The notes under the pieces are model-generated. The model was given only the letters and a program-made list of their open reading frames with translations, was not told the origin of the DNA and did no database searches. A stretch of DNA of 26,817 nt from Pelargonium nanum (Eukaryota; Streptophyta; Magnoliopsida; Geraniales; Geraniaceae), in the NCBI GenBank assembly GCA_036897485.1, contig JAYMTF010001055.1, positions 1 through 26,817 on the forward strand. The letters run 5' to 3'. A program made the position numbers and the translations under genes. Of this stretch, positions 9,836 through 20,326 are shown piece by piece (within the stretch, counting starts at the first letter, position 1; each line of letters starts with the position of its first letter).

Positions 9836-10079
9836 TGTAGAGACAGCTTATGATTGCTTTATGAGCATTTCAAAGTCACTAGATTAAATGATATAAAAAA
9901 ATCTATCCATTACAGTTCCATAGACGGTTGTACTTTTAGCTCAACTAATATTATTCCAGTGGACTTTCTGAAAAGAAAAAAACTAAAGAAGTCAACTTAT
10001 AGCTCAATTGATTCCTTGAGTACCTTCAAAACTTGCACTTCTCATTAGCTGATTTTGCTAACTCATTCCGGCGATATGT

Positions 10080-10390
10080 CACTTTCAAATTTGGCCTGCC
10101 ACGACGTTCTTTGCAGAAGAGAATGTCAACAAGAGCTCCAATTAAACTGCAGAAATATTATATTGAATCTTGATTAGTAATTAGAGTATAGAAAACAAGA
10201 CTGTCGGTCGTAAGATTCTTGTTGACTCAGCCAACAGCACAGAAGTCGTTGGAAGTTACACATAACAGTTCTAACAAGCATAAATGATATGCTGATGAAA
10301 TCAGGATAGCATTTTTAGAATTTTCCTGCAAACATGAGGGGTTTCACCAAGAAATATCATCTATGACCACTTGCTTGAAGTCATTTTCAT
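10080..10390 (-). pseudogene. F-type exon 7 + exon 6 relic, first copy upstream of gene C
   Basis: Exon 7 matches F at about 10090-10155 (TTTGGCCTGCC, then CAAGAGCTCCAATTAAACTG, with the old acceptor followed by AAATATTAT as in F). The exon 6 3' end matches at about 10313-10390: GGATAGCATTTTTAGAATTT is identical in F at 15645-15664, then AACATGAGGGGTTTCACC. This is among the best preserved of the relics, yet no frame is open. Confidence 0.65.
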
Positions 10391-10429
10391 TTTCTCATTC
10401 ACAAAAGTTGGGTCTTTGAGTCCCTCACA

Positions 10430-10960
10430 GAGTTCAAGTCTCTTTCTTTGGCCTACCTATACATCACATCATGAATCCCAACACATTATTGCTACATATG
10501 GCTCCAACCAAAACTGAAAATATTATAATTTAATCCTGGTTACACGTTTATTCCCAAGAATATTATTTACACAAAAACATAAAGTCTCACCTACTACAAG
10601 ATTCCCACTGACTCAGCTTCCATTGAAAATATCTTTGTTTATGTCCTCCCAAGTAAACATTACTGCTTGGAAGCAAAATTTAAAGGTGACATATACTTTA
10701 GAAATATAGATAAGTTAGTTAGGGTTGGACATTATCAGTTATACCTGCTCGTCGGAACAAACAAAAGTTTGATGAAATCGGATAGTATTTTTAACCTCCC
10801 GCAAGCACTGCAACAGCAGTCAGAGGCTTGGAAATGGCTTACCAACACAGACCCCTTCTTGTTTGAGGAAATGCTGATACAGAGCACAGTCCCTGCTACA
10901 GACTGAACTGAAGGCAAAACTGGGCACCAGAAGCTTGTTATAATTGCAATAAACAAAATC
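10430..10960 (-). pseudogene. F-type exon 7 + exon 6 relic, second copy upstream of gene C
   Basis: The exon 7 piece is at about 10433-10520 (CAAGTCTCTTTCTTTGGCCT, CATCACATCATGAATCCCA). The intron piece at 10540-10660 is like 7480-7600. The exon 6 piece at about 10775-10910 follows F exon 6 across most of its length (GCACTGCAACAGCAGTC, GGCTTGGAAATGGCT, GAGGAAATGCTGATACAGAG, CACAGTCCC). It is followed by the shared border repeat at 10898-10957. Plus-strand and minus-strand open frames here are by-products. Confidence 0.6.
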
Positions 10961-11280
10961 ACAGATAAGGTTTATCACAGAGATCTTGAGATCTCAAAAT
11001 CAAGAAACAATGGAGTTAATATTCCGGTGAGATTGAATTCTGTCCTCCCAATTTGGTTTTTCCCTCATAACATATGCATGGGATTTGTTCTGCAAATTCG
11101 GTACAACTTCTTTACAATATGTGCAGTGAAGGCTTGAAATTTTCAGTACTAATTACAATTACATCCCTTGGTTGTGCCACACAACAAAACAATGGAAATA
11201 CATGACCTTGAGTCTTGCAGATGAGTCTGCTATCATCTGTATTGCCTTGTGATATATAAAAATCTTAAGCTCCAAGAACT

Positions 11281-11718
11281 CTAGCCTTGTTCAACTTTAT
11301 GGCATTGCAACAAAGCGGTTTTAGAATTAGATGAGGATCTAATGCTACCAAAGCCATGTTCCTCACCCATCTCTTCTACTTTAGCTTTTCCCCATAGCAC
11401 AGCATAAAACCCGAGTAATATTCATACTACACCTACAGCACTGCAATATGATAGCAACAATGGAAGATCGCAAATCAGGCTTCGTTTTCTTGAATATTTG
11501 AGCACAAACATTACCAACTATAGAATCCAAAAACATGGGAAAAGCAACAATGAGAGGAGAGACGAAGACTGAATACCTGAATACCTGCCAAGGTTGAGAG
11601 CATCGCCAAGGAACATAACACCCAAAACAGCAGCAATAGCTAATGGCTTGAATCTTGATATATAGACAGGCCCTTTCAAGTGCAGACTGCACGAGTGAAC
11701 CGCGCTAAAAGGTGGACC
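11281..11718 (-). pseudogene. Relic D: exons 6 and 7 of an A-type UMAMIT gene, 5' exons missing
   Basis: The exon 6 remnant is 11718-11585: 44 codons, open, with [13 protein letters not shown] and [14 protein letters not shown]. It has lost the first three codons and three more inside KPL(SIA)IAA, and a conserved Trp reads Cys. The GT donor at 11584 is kept. The exon 7 remnant is 11440-11281 and begins S(AG|T)AVGVV, but a TGA replaces the codon after VV. The remainder still reads GFYAVLWGKAKVEEMGEEHGFGS and then a Ser-rich tail to a TAG at 11281-11283. Nothing resembling exons 1-5 precedes it. It is a truncated duplicate, so dead. Confidence 0.8.
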
Positions 11719-11750
11719 TTGTTAGTAGGATTTCACTTGCACCATTATAT

Positions 11751-11839
11751 GTAGCCTATTTCTTTAGAGGGTCATTGCAAGAACAAGGCGTTCTCAGTAG
11801 CTTATTTCTTTAAAGGATCATTAAAAGAACAAGGCATAG
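11751..11839. repeat. Imperfect 46-base tandem duplication
   Basis: The block at 11751-11790 (GTAGCCTATTTCTTTAGAGG...) recurs at 11797-11836 with a handful of differences; both end in AAGAACAAGGC. It lies immediately upstream of truncated relic D, in sequence that matches no other array spacer, and so marks the breakpoint region. Confidence 0.75.
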
Positions 11840-12069
11840 AATTATATGTATCATCATGATACGATTTCATGGTCTGCAACCAGCTTATGACTTCGAGGGG
11901 AACATAGAATTCTATACCGGATTTCAATGATCCTGCAAAACTTTCTTCTGATTCTCCCTCCTCGGCTAATCTGATTGAACTTTCATATCCATCAGTGTTT
12001 CAAACCAACATTACAAAACTTTCCTTTTCTCTTCCTTTTTGCTATACAAAAATGGGGCCTCCAACAGTT
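11840..12069. other. Spacer, no gene seen
   Basis: AT-rich sequence without open frames or matches to other parts of the window that I can see. It separates breakpoint-associated repeats from the next F-type relic. Origin unknown. Confidence 0.4.
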
Positions 12070-12300
12070 TAGATTGATCCAAGATGGAACAAGGGTTGGC
12101 GTCAAGTCTCTTTCTTTGGACTAGCTATTTCCATACCACATCATCAATTCCATGACCAACCACAATTATTTCTCCAAACAAATTGCACAAATATTAAATT
12201 GAATCTTTATTACTGGCTAAATCCCAGTCCCCACAATTGACTGGACAAAACTGATCATCACAAGCTTATTACAATTGCAACAAACATAACAAATATCATG
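12070..12300 (-). pseudogene. F-type exon 7 relic joined to exon 6 border repeat
   Basis: Bases 12075-12195 hold GATCCAAGATGGAACAAGGGTT, like 917-938, CAAGTCTCTTTCTTTGGACTA, like 577, and a decayed acceptor ATTGCACAAATATTAAATTG. The border repeat follows at 12233-12290 with almost all of exon 6 and its intron deleted between them. It is the most reduced copy of the F-type relic. Confidence 0.5.
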
Positions 12301-12489
12301 ATGTCTCATATCCAACAATTATGTTGCTTTGTTTTCTAAGGTAATGACTATTATGGTGAAATTCAAGTTTGTCCTTCCAATTTGGTGTGTTTTATTCTGC
12401 AAATTTGACCTTAAGCCTTGGATACTAGTTTCACTTTGTTGTGTTGTGACATTAAAATAATTGTTTTCCAATAATGGAAACAACCACAT

Positions 12490-12660
12490 TTCTTCAACTT
12501 CATAGCTTTATTACAACAAAGGATTCTTGGAACTAGATGAGATAGGTTCTCATGTTGCTAAACTCATGTTCCCCACTTGTCTCTTCTTCTTTTTCTTTTG
12601 CTTTTACATATACTACAGTATAAAACCCAACTGAGACTATACTTCTATTGCTCCAACAGC
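12490..12660 (-). pseudogene. Relic D': lone exon 7 of an A-type UMAMIT gene
   Basis: On the minus strand the text follows exon 7 of genes A-E: TGTGCTGTTGGAGCAATAG, then GTTGGGTTTTATACTGTAGTATATG where paralogues encode [10 protein letters not shown], then a Lys/Glu-rich run, GGGGAACATGAG, a Ser-rich part and AAGTTGAAGAAATGTGG. Several stops and shifts break the frame. No exon 6 or earlier exon adjoins it to the right, so only the 3' end of this duplicate survives. Confidence 0.7.
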
Positions 12661-13214
12661 ACAGCAAGCAAAATTAAAATGAACTCTAGAAGCAGAAAAA
12701 TTCAAGCACAAGCTAACTAATGTGTTCATTCGGCTAGAACTAAATAAGAGATAAATGAGGATTTTATACATTATCTACAAACATGGCCGTCAATGGCCTC
12801 ATATATATGCCCTTGTATCTCCATGTCATCTCGATCTAAATAATAACATGCATGTTTGGTTTGAATTTTTAGGGACATCACAGGTTTATGCCATTTTGGT
12901 ATATTATGGTTTTATCTCATCATTTGCAGTAGTTCTTTTCCTCATCCAAATTTGTCTATAGGAGTAAGTATCTACCCTTTTGTTTGGTACTCCAGAATCC
13001 ATGTAAATTTAGTTGGACAAATGACAAAGGTTTATCCAACAAACTAATACAGTCAAAGATGATAATTGATTGATATTCATAAGAATAGCACAATATAGGA
13101 TCAAATGAAATTAGTGCGAACCTATTGTTGCTTACTGAATGATATAACATTGATGGGAGCCTTCGACATGCAACAAGGTTGATGTTGACAGTGCTGAAAT
13201 GCTGTTGGCTTCCT
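12661..13214. other. Spacer, no gene seen
   Basis: Contains small incidental open frames only. The final part (about 13140-13214) resembles the 3' flanks of genes A and B (TTCCATTCATTTGCAAATA-type text) and so is the 3' untranslated/flank of pseudogene E. The rest matches nothing else in the window by eye. Confidence 0.4.
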
Positions 13215-14963
13215 TCATTTGCAAATATTTACATCTACATTTTGGCTTTGCAACAAAGGAGTCTTGGAACCGGATGAGGAGGATCTTCCTGTACCAACTC
13301 CATGTTCCTCACTAGAATCTTCTTCTTTCGCTTTTCCCCATATCACAGCATAAAACCCAATTGATAGAATTATTGCTCCCAAAACACTACAATTTTAACG
13401 AGACAAAAGCGAGCAAAACAGAATGAGTTATAAGAAATATTCAGCCAAAATATGGAAAAAGCAATGCGGAGTGATAAAAAAAAAGACTAGACAAGATACC
13501 TGCCAATGGTGAGAGCATCCCCAAGGAACATTATACCCTTACCAGCGCGGCAATAGCGATTGACAATGGCTTGAAAATCGCTACATAGACTGGCCCTTTC
13601 AAGCGCATGCCCCATGAATGAACTACGGTACAGAATGGCCCAAAAGTTCCCTGAAACAGAAACATAGATATTATTTTTCAACTAGGCTTGCGATATCACA
13701 TGTCTATCGTGTGCTACATAAATTTCATGTTTGTGTAACAGTATCTTACTGAGTATACAATGGCAACTGTTGCTATATCATATCTTAATCTCCAAAAACT
13801 CAGGTTACTTTCTGATATAAAGCATACTGGTGCTGCTATAATGGCCGCACCCAAGTTGTACAAGAAGACTACAATTAGCTCTGCCGGGTACATCTTTATA
13901 ACTTGTGCCTGTAAAACATGTAGATATATCAGAAATCTTTGGAGGATGTGTTTGGTTTAATGTGTATGTTTTGAAAGGAAAATCACGTAGATATATCAGA
14001 AATCTTTGGAGGATGTGTTTGGTTTAATGTGTATGTTTTCAAAAAAAAATACCTGAAAGATGTACCAGAAGGAAAGCATAAAATACTGGATAGCAAGTAA
14101 GAGACCACCAATGACCCATTGGATCTGCAATGAACCCAGAGGCTGATGAAATGATATGAAGGGAGTTGGAGATGCTGAAGATAAAATTGTTGGACCTTTG
14201 TATAGAACCACTATCAATGCACCTAGAATCGACACTATGGTGCCCAAAATTTTAGCACGAGTTCTCCAATTTCTCAGATTTAGCTTTTCCATCCTTTATA
14301 AGGCCAGATGCAACAAGAAAAAGAAGAGTGAAAACCTACAGATGATTAGCCATGAAAATTTGCATTGAAGAAGAGGAAGACAGAACCTGACGATGACAGC
14401 GAGTATGAAGATAAAAGCAGCTGAGAGGTTGCTAATGACTGAAGAAAGTGTGGGTGAACTGTATTCTACGCCCTTAAATCCAATCATTCTAGCGGATAAA
14501 CTGCTCACACAAAGATGGTTAATTGATATTCTTCTACTGGATTTACTTTGTCAATATTTATCTTGAATCCAATCAGATGAGAAAAGTAGAATCAATTTAT
14601 TTGTGTACCCAAGTATTCCAAGAAGGAAGATTCTGCAGATGATAGAGGATGTTAATGGAGGCAGCACTGTTTTCCTGCAAATACACATCAGTTTCAGGTG
14701 GAGCAAAAGTAACGAATCTGTACATCTGTTGTAGCTACTATACAACTGGAAGATAAAAGATACATAACATACCTGTGAAAGATGAAGGATAAAGAGAAGA
14801 GAACAAGAGTACCAATCGCATAAGTGTAGAAGATGAATGCATAGTAGTTCATCCCGTTCAAAGTTGCTGCTTTGAATAGCGTGTTTAAGCCTACATTGGT
14901 GCATTACACAGTAACCATGGCCATGAACGGCCCAACTTCCTTGTAGAAGTATCCACTTGCCAT
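13215..14963 (-). pseudogene. Pseudogene E: near-complete WAT1-related (UMAMIT) gene with an early stop and a frameshift
   Basis: All seven exon positions are kept with intact splice sites: 14963-14773, 14674-14609, 14500-14387, 14293-14053, 13908-13750, 13650-13500, 13386-13215. The sequence is family-typical ([73 protein letters not shown]). Two lesions are visible. In exon 1 the conserved VECTNVG reads V-stop-CTNVG (GAA to TAA, codon 20). In exon 6 the run after LSIAIAA is two bases longer than in A and C (18 versus 16 bases between the same landmarks), which shifts FLGDALTIG out of frame; the exon is 151 bases instead of 152. A restart downstream of codon 20 could not avoid the exon 6 shift. 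Decay looks recent. Confidence 0.85.
13921..14039. repeat. Perfect 52-base direct duplication in intron 4 of pseudogene E
   Basis: Bases 13921-13972 and 13988-14039 are identical over 52 bases, separated by 15 bases. Genes A and B have a single, diverged version of this block at the same intron position next to the exon 4 donor. The lack of any difference implies a recent duplication in this copy. Confidence 0.95.
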
Positions 14964-15357
14964 TTCTCTCTCAAACACGGTTTCTCTCTTTCTTGTTTGT
15001 ATATTTTCTACCGTTTCCAAAATATGATTGATCGAATGAAGAGCATACCAAGGTCAGTATATTTAACAAAAATATGAGATTCTCTGTCCTATACTTAATT
15101 TGGAATTTTCCAATATATTGTACATTTATTTCAGTGATTATGTGCATTACACCAAAACAATTGGGGACCTGAAGCATACAACTCTGAGCTAAGAATTATG
15201 TGTTCTTAAAACAAGCTGACAAACATTCTTCAACTTCACCTTAGCTAACTTCACTAAACTCTGAAGATATTATTTTTACATTTGTCATATGCTTTGAAAG
15301 CAATCCTGACCATTTAATTTGCTTCTTCTCTCCCCCTCTCTCATTGTTTTCCTTTTA
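14964..15357. other. Spacer between pseudogene E and gene F
   Basis: The left part (14970-15060) resembles the region upstream of gene A (TATGATTGAT..GAGCATA) and is E's old promoter flank. The right part would be the 3' untranslated region of gene F. It is much shorter than the other spacers and lacks F-type relics, as expected if F itself is the intact source element. Confidence 0.5.
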
Positions 15358-17604
15358 TCATGGGCTTGGCAAGAGAGGAGTCTTTTGGGTGGATGGTTCC
15401 AAGATGCAAGACTTTCCTGTCATAATGTATCTTTCTTTGGCCTGCCCCCACATCACAGCATAAAATCCAAGAGTAATTACAAGTGCTCCGATCAAACTGC
15501 AGGAATATTATGTACAGTCTCCATTATTATTGCATAGCTCCAAAGAATAATAAATAGATAAAAACAAGAACTGGTGATTGGGAATGTGAGTCTTAATAAC
15601 TCAGCATCAGCTACAACGTGTTGGATGTAAAATCTGACGAAACCAGGATAGCATTTTTAGAATTTACCTGCCAACATGAGGGGTTTCACCGAGAAAGATC
15701 ACTCCCATGACCACTGCAATGGCAGTCCCCAAAGGCTTGAAAAGGGCTACAAAAACAGGCCCTTTCTTCTCCAGACACCATGGGAAAATGCTGTTGCGGA
15801 ACACAGTCCCACAAATTGCCTAAATCCAAGCCAAAATTAGACACTATGAAATTGCTATTGGTCCAATAAAAAAAGGTTGTTATAGATGGTTTGAGTTCAA
15901 ATAAAATCTGTGATGGAGTCCATCACGAAAATCATACCGCGTAGAGAACAGCAATCAGCTCAATGCCCGGATGCAGTTTCCAAGCGCTCAAGTTACTTTC
16001 TACAACTAGAGAGATGACCGCACATTGGATGGTCCCAAACAAGCAGGAGAAAAATATCAGTGTCATTTTCTCTGGGTACTCTTTGACAACAACTGCCTAA
16101 AAATATGCTTCAAGATTAGTTTCCCTCAGAAGACCTACAGCTAGTTTTCAAATGAATCAAAACCCAAACTTAAGAGCAGGAACCGGAAGTGTAATGGCAT
16201 TAATTTATTTTTTGGGGTGTATCAGTAGATGAATTACCTGAGCAACATTCCAGGTTGCAGACGAGAGACAAGTGATTGAAAGGAGAAGACCTCCAAGAAC
16301 CCAGTTAGATTTTTGATAGAGAGAAAGCTCAAGAGGTGAGCTAGGTGGTGATGAAACTGTTGTAATTGGGGGTCCCTTGTAAAATGTCACTATGAATGCC
16401 CCTGATATTGACACTAAGGTGCCTATGACTTTGGCCAGATTGGTTGAGCTTCTTAGAGTCACTTTTTCCATCCTAGAAATTCAAAAGAGATTGTATGAAA
16501 AAACAAAAAGTCCGAAAATGAAAATTTTACTCAGCATCAGCACACATCCTATATATTTATACAATTTTTATGAAGAAAACAGAAAAAAAGAATCTGAGAA
16601 TGCAAATGTTACTGAGCATTAAAAGACGTCAATTAATAAGAATTTCATTCATTTAAACAACAGTCTGGGTTCGTTCTTTTAATATTTGGTCAAAAGATAA
16701 TTGAAATGGTAGCTTATTTGAGGAAAGACAATTTTTGTTTAATAACTTGCTAAATTTTTGAGAAATTTACCTGTAAAAGGGAATATTTCTCAATAATTGA
16801 AAAGAACCTTGAGAAGTCTTATACCCAAAAACATTATAAAAAAAAATATTCAGGCCATTAAAGTCAAGATGATATAAAAAAAATCATATCAGCAAAAGTA
16901 TCATCATGCAGGGCCTAGTGACTATGTTTGCTAGCATATAAATGCTACGGCTTCAATCCAAATAAAGTAAATAAATACCATAGATTCCACCAGCACGACA
17001 TCATCAATGGTCCTACCTGAAAATGACTGCAAGCAAGAAAGTAAACCCAGGAATTAGGTTTCCCAAAGCCGCTGCGAGAGTTGGGGAGCTGTATCTGAGA
17101 CCCAAATTCGAAAAAATCTGCACCAAACAGATCCTGTAATATATAGTCAATTCATCAGCACAATGAAATAGCCCAAGTTGCAGATATGATCAAATGAACT
17201 TAAGTCACAGTGAGTGAGCTGTGTTACCCGAGTAGGCCGAGGAGGAAGAATCTACCAAGAAGAGAGAGAGTGAGAGGAGGTCCTCTACTTCTGCAGGTAT
17301 GCAACAAGAATTAGATAAAGGAAGTAGTTCATAATTTCAAGAAAACCCAAGAAATTACTGAATCTGCAAGAAGAAAAACAAACCTGCATCTGTGGAAGAT
17401 GAAGAAAGGGAAGAGAATGAAGGTGCCAAGGGCATTATAGTAAACACAATAAACCAAGCTGCTCATGCCACTTGTCATGGCTGCTTTACTTAGTGTCACC
17501 ATACCAATCTCACCAATCTCCAGTGTTACCATAGCTGCAAAGGGCAGTGCACCCATCAAAAACTCCATCCCCATCCTCTTTCTTTCTATCTGAACTTTAC
17601 TCAA
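15358..17604 (-). CDS. Gene F: WAT1-related (UMAMIT) transporter of a second subfamily
   Basis: Predicted 361-residue membrane protein. Exons: 17604-17384, 17290-17228, 17133-17017, 16472-16238, 16096-15938, 15819-15668, 15496-15358 (1086 bases, all GT..AG). The start [25 protein letters not shown] could instead be the Met at 17574 or 17568. It has two EamA repeats: [39 protein letters not shown] and [19 protein letters not shown], then [40 protein letters not shown] and [19 protein letters not shown]. The tail is short and ends QKTPLLPSP. The exon pattern matches A-E, but the sequence is clearly another branch, closer in style to At1g70260 (UMAMIT36/RTP1). Broken copies of its exons 6 and 7 fill the spacers to the left. 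Intron 3 (16473-17016, 544 bases) is AT-rich with nothing recognisable. Substrate unknown. Confidence 0.88.
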
Positions 17605-18348
17605 GATTTGATGCAGGTGAGAGACTTGAGAGAAGTTTGCTTCAGCCAGTAAACAGACAAGACTACAATCAGTGGAAGCAGTAAATCACATGTGATTTGG
17701 CAACTTCTTGGCTTTTGGGTAGATGAAATGAATATATGAGGATGTTTCTGTCAATCTGTCTTGTTTACAGATAAGCAATTGACAGATACTCCATGTTACC
17801 TTCTAGTTGTTGTAATTTGGATCTGCCAAAAAATATACACTTTTCTTCCAATATCAAGAGCTTCCCATCAAATAATATTTTTATTACTCCATCCAATAAC
17901 CAACTGATTCATATGCATCAGTGAGTGTTACCGATTTGCTTCTACATTATATGCTGCACAAAGTTGAATTTCTTTTTCATGGTTCACATCAGATAGTTAC
18001 ATTACATAGATAGGTAGGGACCATAAGGTTCAAGGCTTGAGTAGAAGTATAGTGACTGGTACAGACAACATGAGACTATGGATAACGATAGATGTATCAT
18101 TTACCTGAACACTGCTCCATGTCGAAACCCAATGATAAATTAACAAAGCAAATACATATTATTAATTACCTCATCTGTTCTGGCCAAGCATCAAGGATAT
18201 GTAGAAAAGAGGAATATTACACCAAAACTCCAGCTGCCCTCTTTATCTAATTGCATATCTACAAATAAATATTTTTCCACTCAGGAAATGGAAGGGAAAT
18301 GTGTACACAAAAATCAAAATCATCAAATCTCGGAGAGTATAATAGTAT
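17605..18348. other. Intergenic region between gene F start and XPG gene end
   Basis: 744 bases that must hold the gene F promoter and the XPG 3' untranslated region. On the minus strand a TATATT at 17737-17732 is a weak TATA candidate about 130 bases upstream of F's ATG. No gene, repeat or relic is evident. It marks the clean right border of the UMAMIT array. Confidence 0.5.
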
Positions 18349-20273
18349 TCATCCCTTCCTACGCTTTCTTCTCAGAGAAGGCATAGCTTTAAGAACTCCA
18401 GCAGATATTGTCTCAGTATCATCTTTCGCATTCTCCTGAAGTACACCTACATTGGGAGTATCATCCTTAGTTGAAGCAGTTGGATGATCCAAATTATAAT
18501 CAGTATCGACGGCATCTAGCCTGCTTCCATCCTGATGTACGTGAATTACTCTCTTGGGACTGGAAAGTGATCGCACTGAAGGAACATCTTGGTTAGCTGC
18601 ATCTATGATACCAGGACAATGGCTATGGTCAGCATTTTCTCCACTGGTAATAGTATCTGGGATATTGGCAGCATCGTGGGCCTCATCTGTTTCATCTTCA
18701 TCCATGCAAAACCCGCCTCCCATCTTAAGGTAGTCCCTTGATCCATACACCGGGTCACCGACTTCACCTTCATCCATACAAAATCCACCTCCTATTTCAG
18801 GGTAATCTCTGCATGGTTCCTCCTCATGTGAAGGATCACCCACGTTATTCTGCTCCTTTTCATCCAAATGAGCAGCATCTCCACATGCACCCTCCGACAA
18901 AGATGATTCTCCAGTGACAACTTTGTTAGAGCTTTTCTTATTGCTAAAATCAGATAACTTGTCCATGTTTTCATCATCGACGTCATTCACAATGTAAGTC
19001 ACTGGCTTCCGAGAACGTCCTGACTGCAAAATGAAACCCATTAAGAAACTCAAAGGGAAAGGAATATTAAACTTTTCAGAAAAGAAAACAGTAATACGCA
19101 TTATAGATCATTTTAATGAAATTGTATCTCAATTATATAAGCTTATTCAATTCACCTTAACACAACTCACATAATGGCCTACGATAACCATCTTGTGAGT
19201 CCATACTTAGGAGCTATTCTAAAACCGGCATGATCAGATAATAGCTTATTTATATCCACCAAATTCTGTAAATAGCAGTTATCATTTTACAAGCTCTGGT
19301 ACTCCCAATCCCAAATAATACTGAAGGCCAAAGCAATCAAAATTACCGTCTTACAATGGGCTACCTTTTAAAGATGTGAGCACAATTTTTTTTTTATCGG
19401 CGAATATAATATAAATATATTAATAAAAACGCATAATTCCCAAGAAAGGAACCCAGCACAATTAGTTTAGGTTAAAAATTCAAATCAAGCAAGTTGCACT
19501 GAATATTAAACAAGTGAATATATCACTTAACAGTCAACATGTGTTCTTTGGGCAATGAGAAAATGGTTAAGCTTACCCTTCGCACTTCTTTTGAGCATTC
19601 TAACTTATCAACATGCATTTCCAGCTCGTCGCCAGCATTAACATCACTAGAGCTTGTTTCAGATAATTCCAAAACAGGACTTCCCTTTCTTCTTCCTCTT
19701 CCTGCACCACGACCTCTCCCTCTTGCTCTACCTCTTCCAACCCCCTTTGGTTCTTTCCTAGTACTTGGCTTTCTTTCTGCCAGCATAGGTGATTCCGGAT
19801 TCCCTACTTCAGATGAACTTTCATCTTTCTTTCTTTTTTTTAAATGCTTGCTCCCACTTTTAGCTACAGTTTCCTCTGTCTCCCTTGGAAGTTTCTCTGG
19901 CTCTTTATCACCATGTTTCTTGGGGCTTACTCTTCTTTTCTTTCTACTTTCAGAAGCTTCTTGAATGACATCATCCGTTAATGCTGAGGATTGATCCCCA
20001 GTAATTCCTTTAACAGCTTTATTAATTCTCTTGCTACGGATTTTTGCAAATCTCTCATTGAAAGTATAAAATGCTTCCAATCGCAGTTGAGTCTACATAA
20101 AAAGGATCATAACAAACAAAAGCCAAAGACAGTTAGAAATAACAAGCAAGTGCGGAAAAAATGAGAGGAAAACAGAGGTTGGAGAATGTTATTGCCATCA
20201 TGTGCACAGTTTTAGTTGAGTCTCAATTAGGGTCTGGTAAAAGTGCATTTATGTGTGCATATGCATGCTCACT

Positions 20274-20326
<53 letters not shown>

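Noticed and set aside
12755-12961. Plus-strand 68-codon frame with hydrophobic end
   Set aside because: Short, AT-rich, no domain and no array homology; likely chance.
13500-13650. Rescue of the pseudogene E exon 6 by splicing at an internal CTG|GTAAGG
   Set aside because: The internal donor would join exon 7 in the wrong phase (exon 7 needs two bases carried over), so it does not restore the frame.
1-17604. A novel multigene system or biosynthetic cluster
   Set aside because: All array genes are one transporter family with shared introns; there is no mix of enzyme types, so a tandem array explains it.
19539-19964. Plus-strand 141-codon open frame rich in Leu, Ser and Pro
   Set aside because: It is the complement of the XPG exon at 19577-20092, whose protein is recognisable; the plus frame is a shadow of Lys/Arg/Glu-rich coding sequence.
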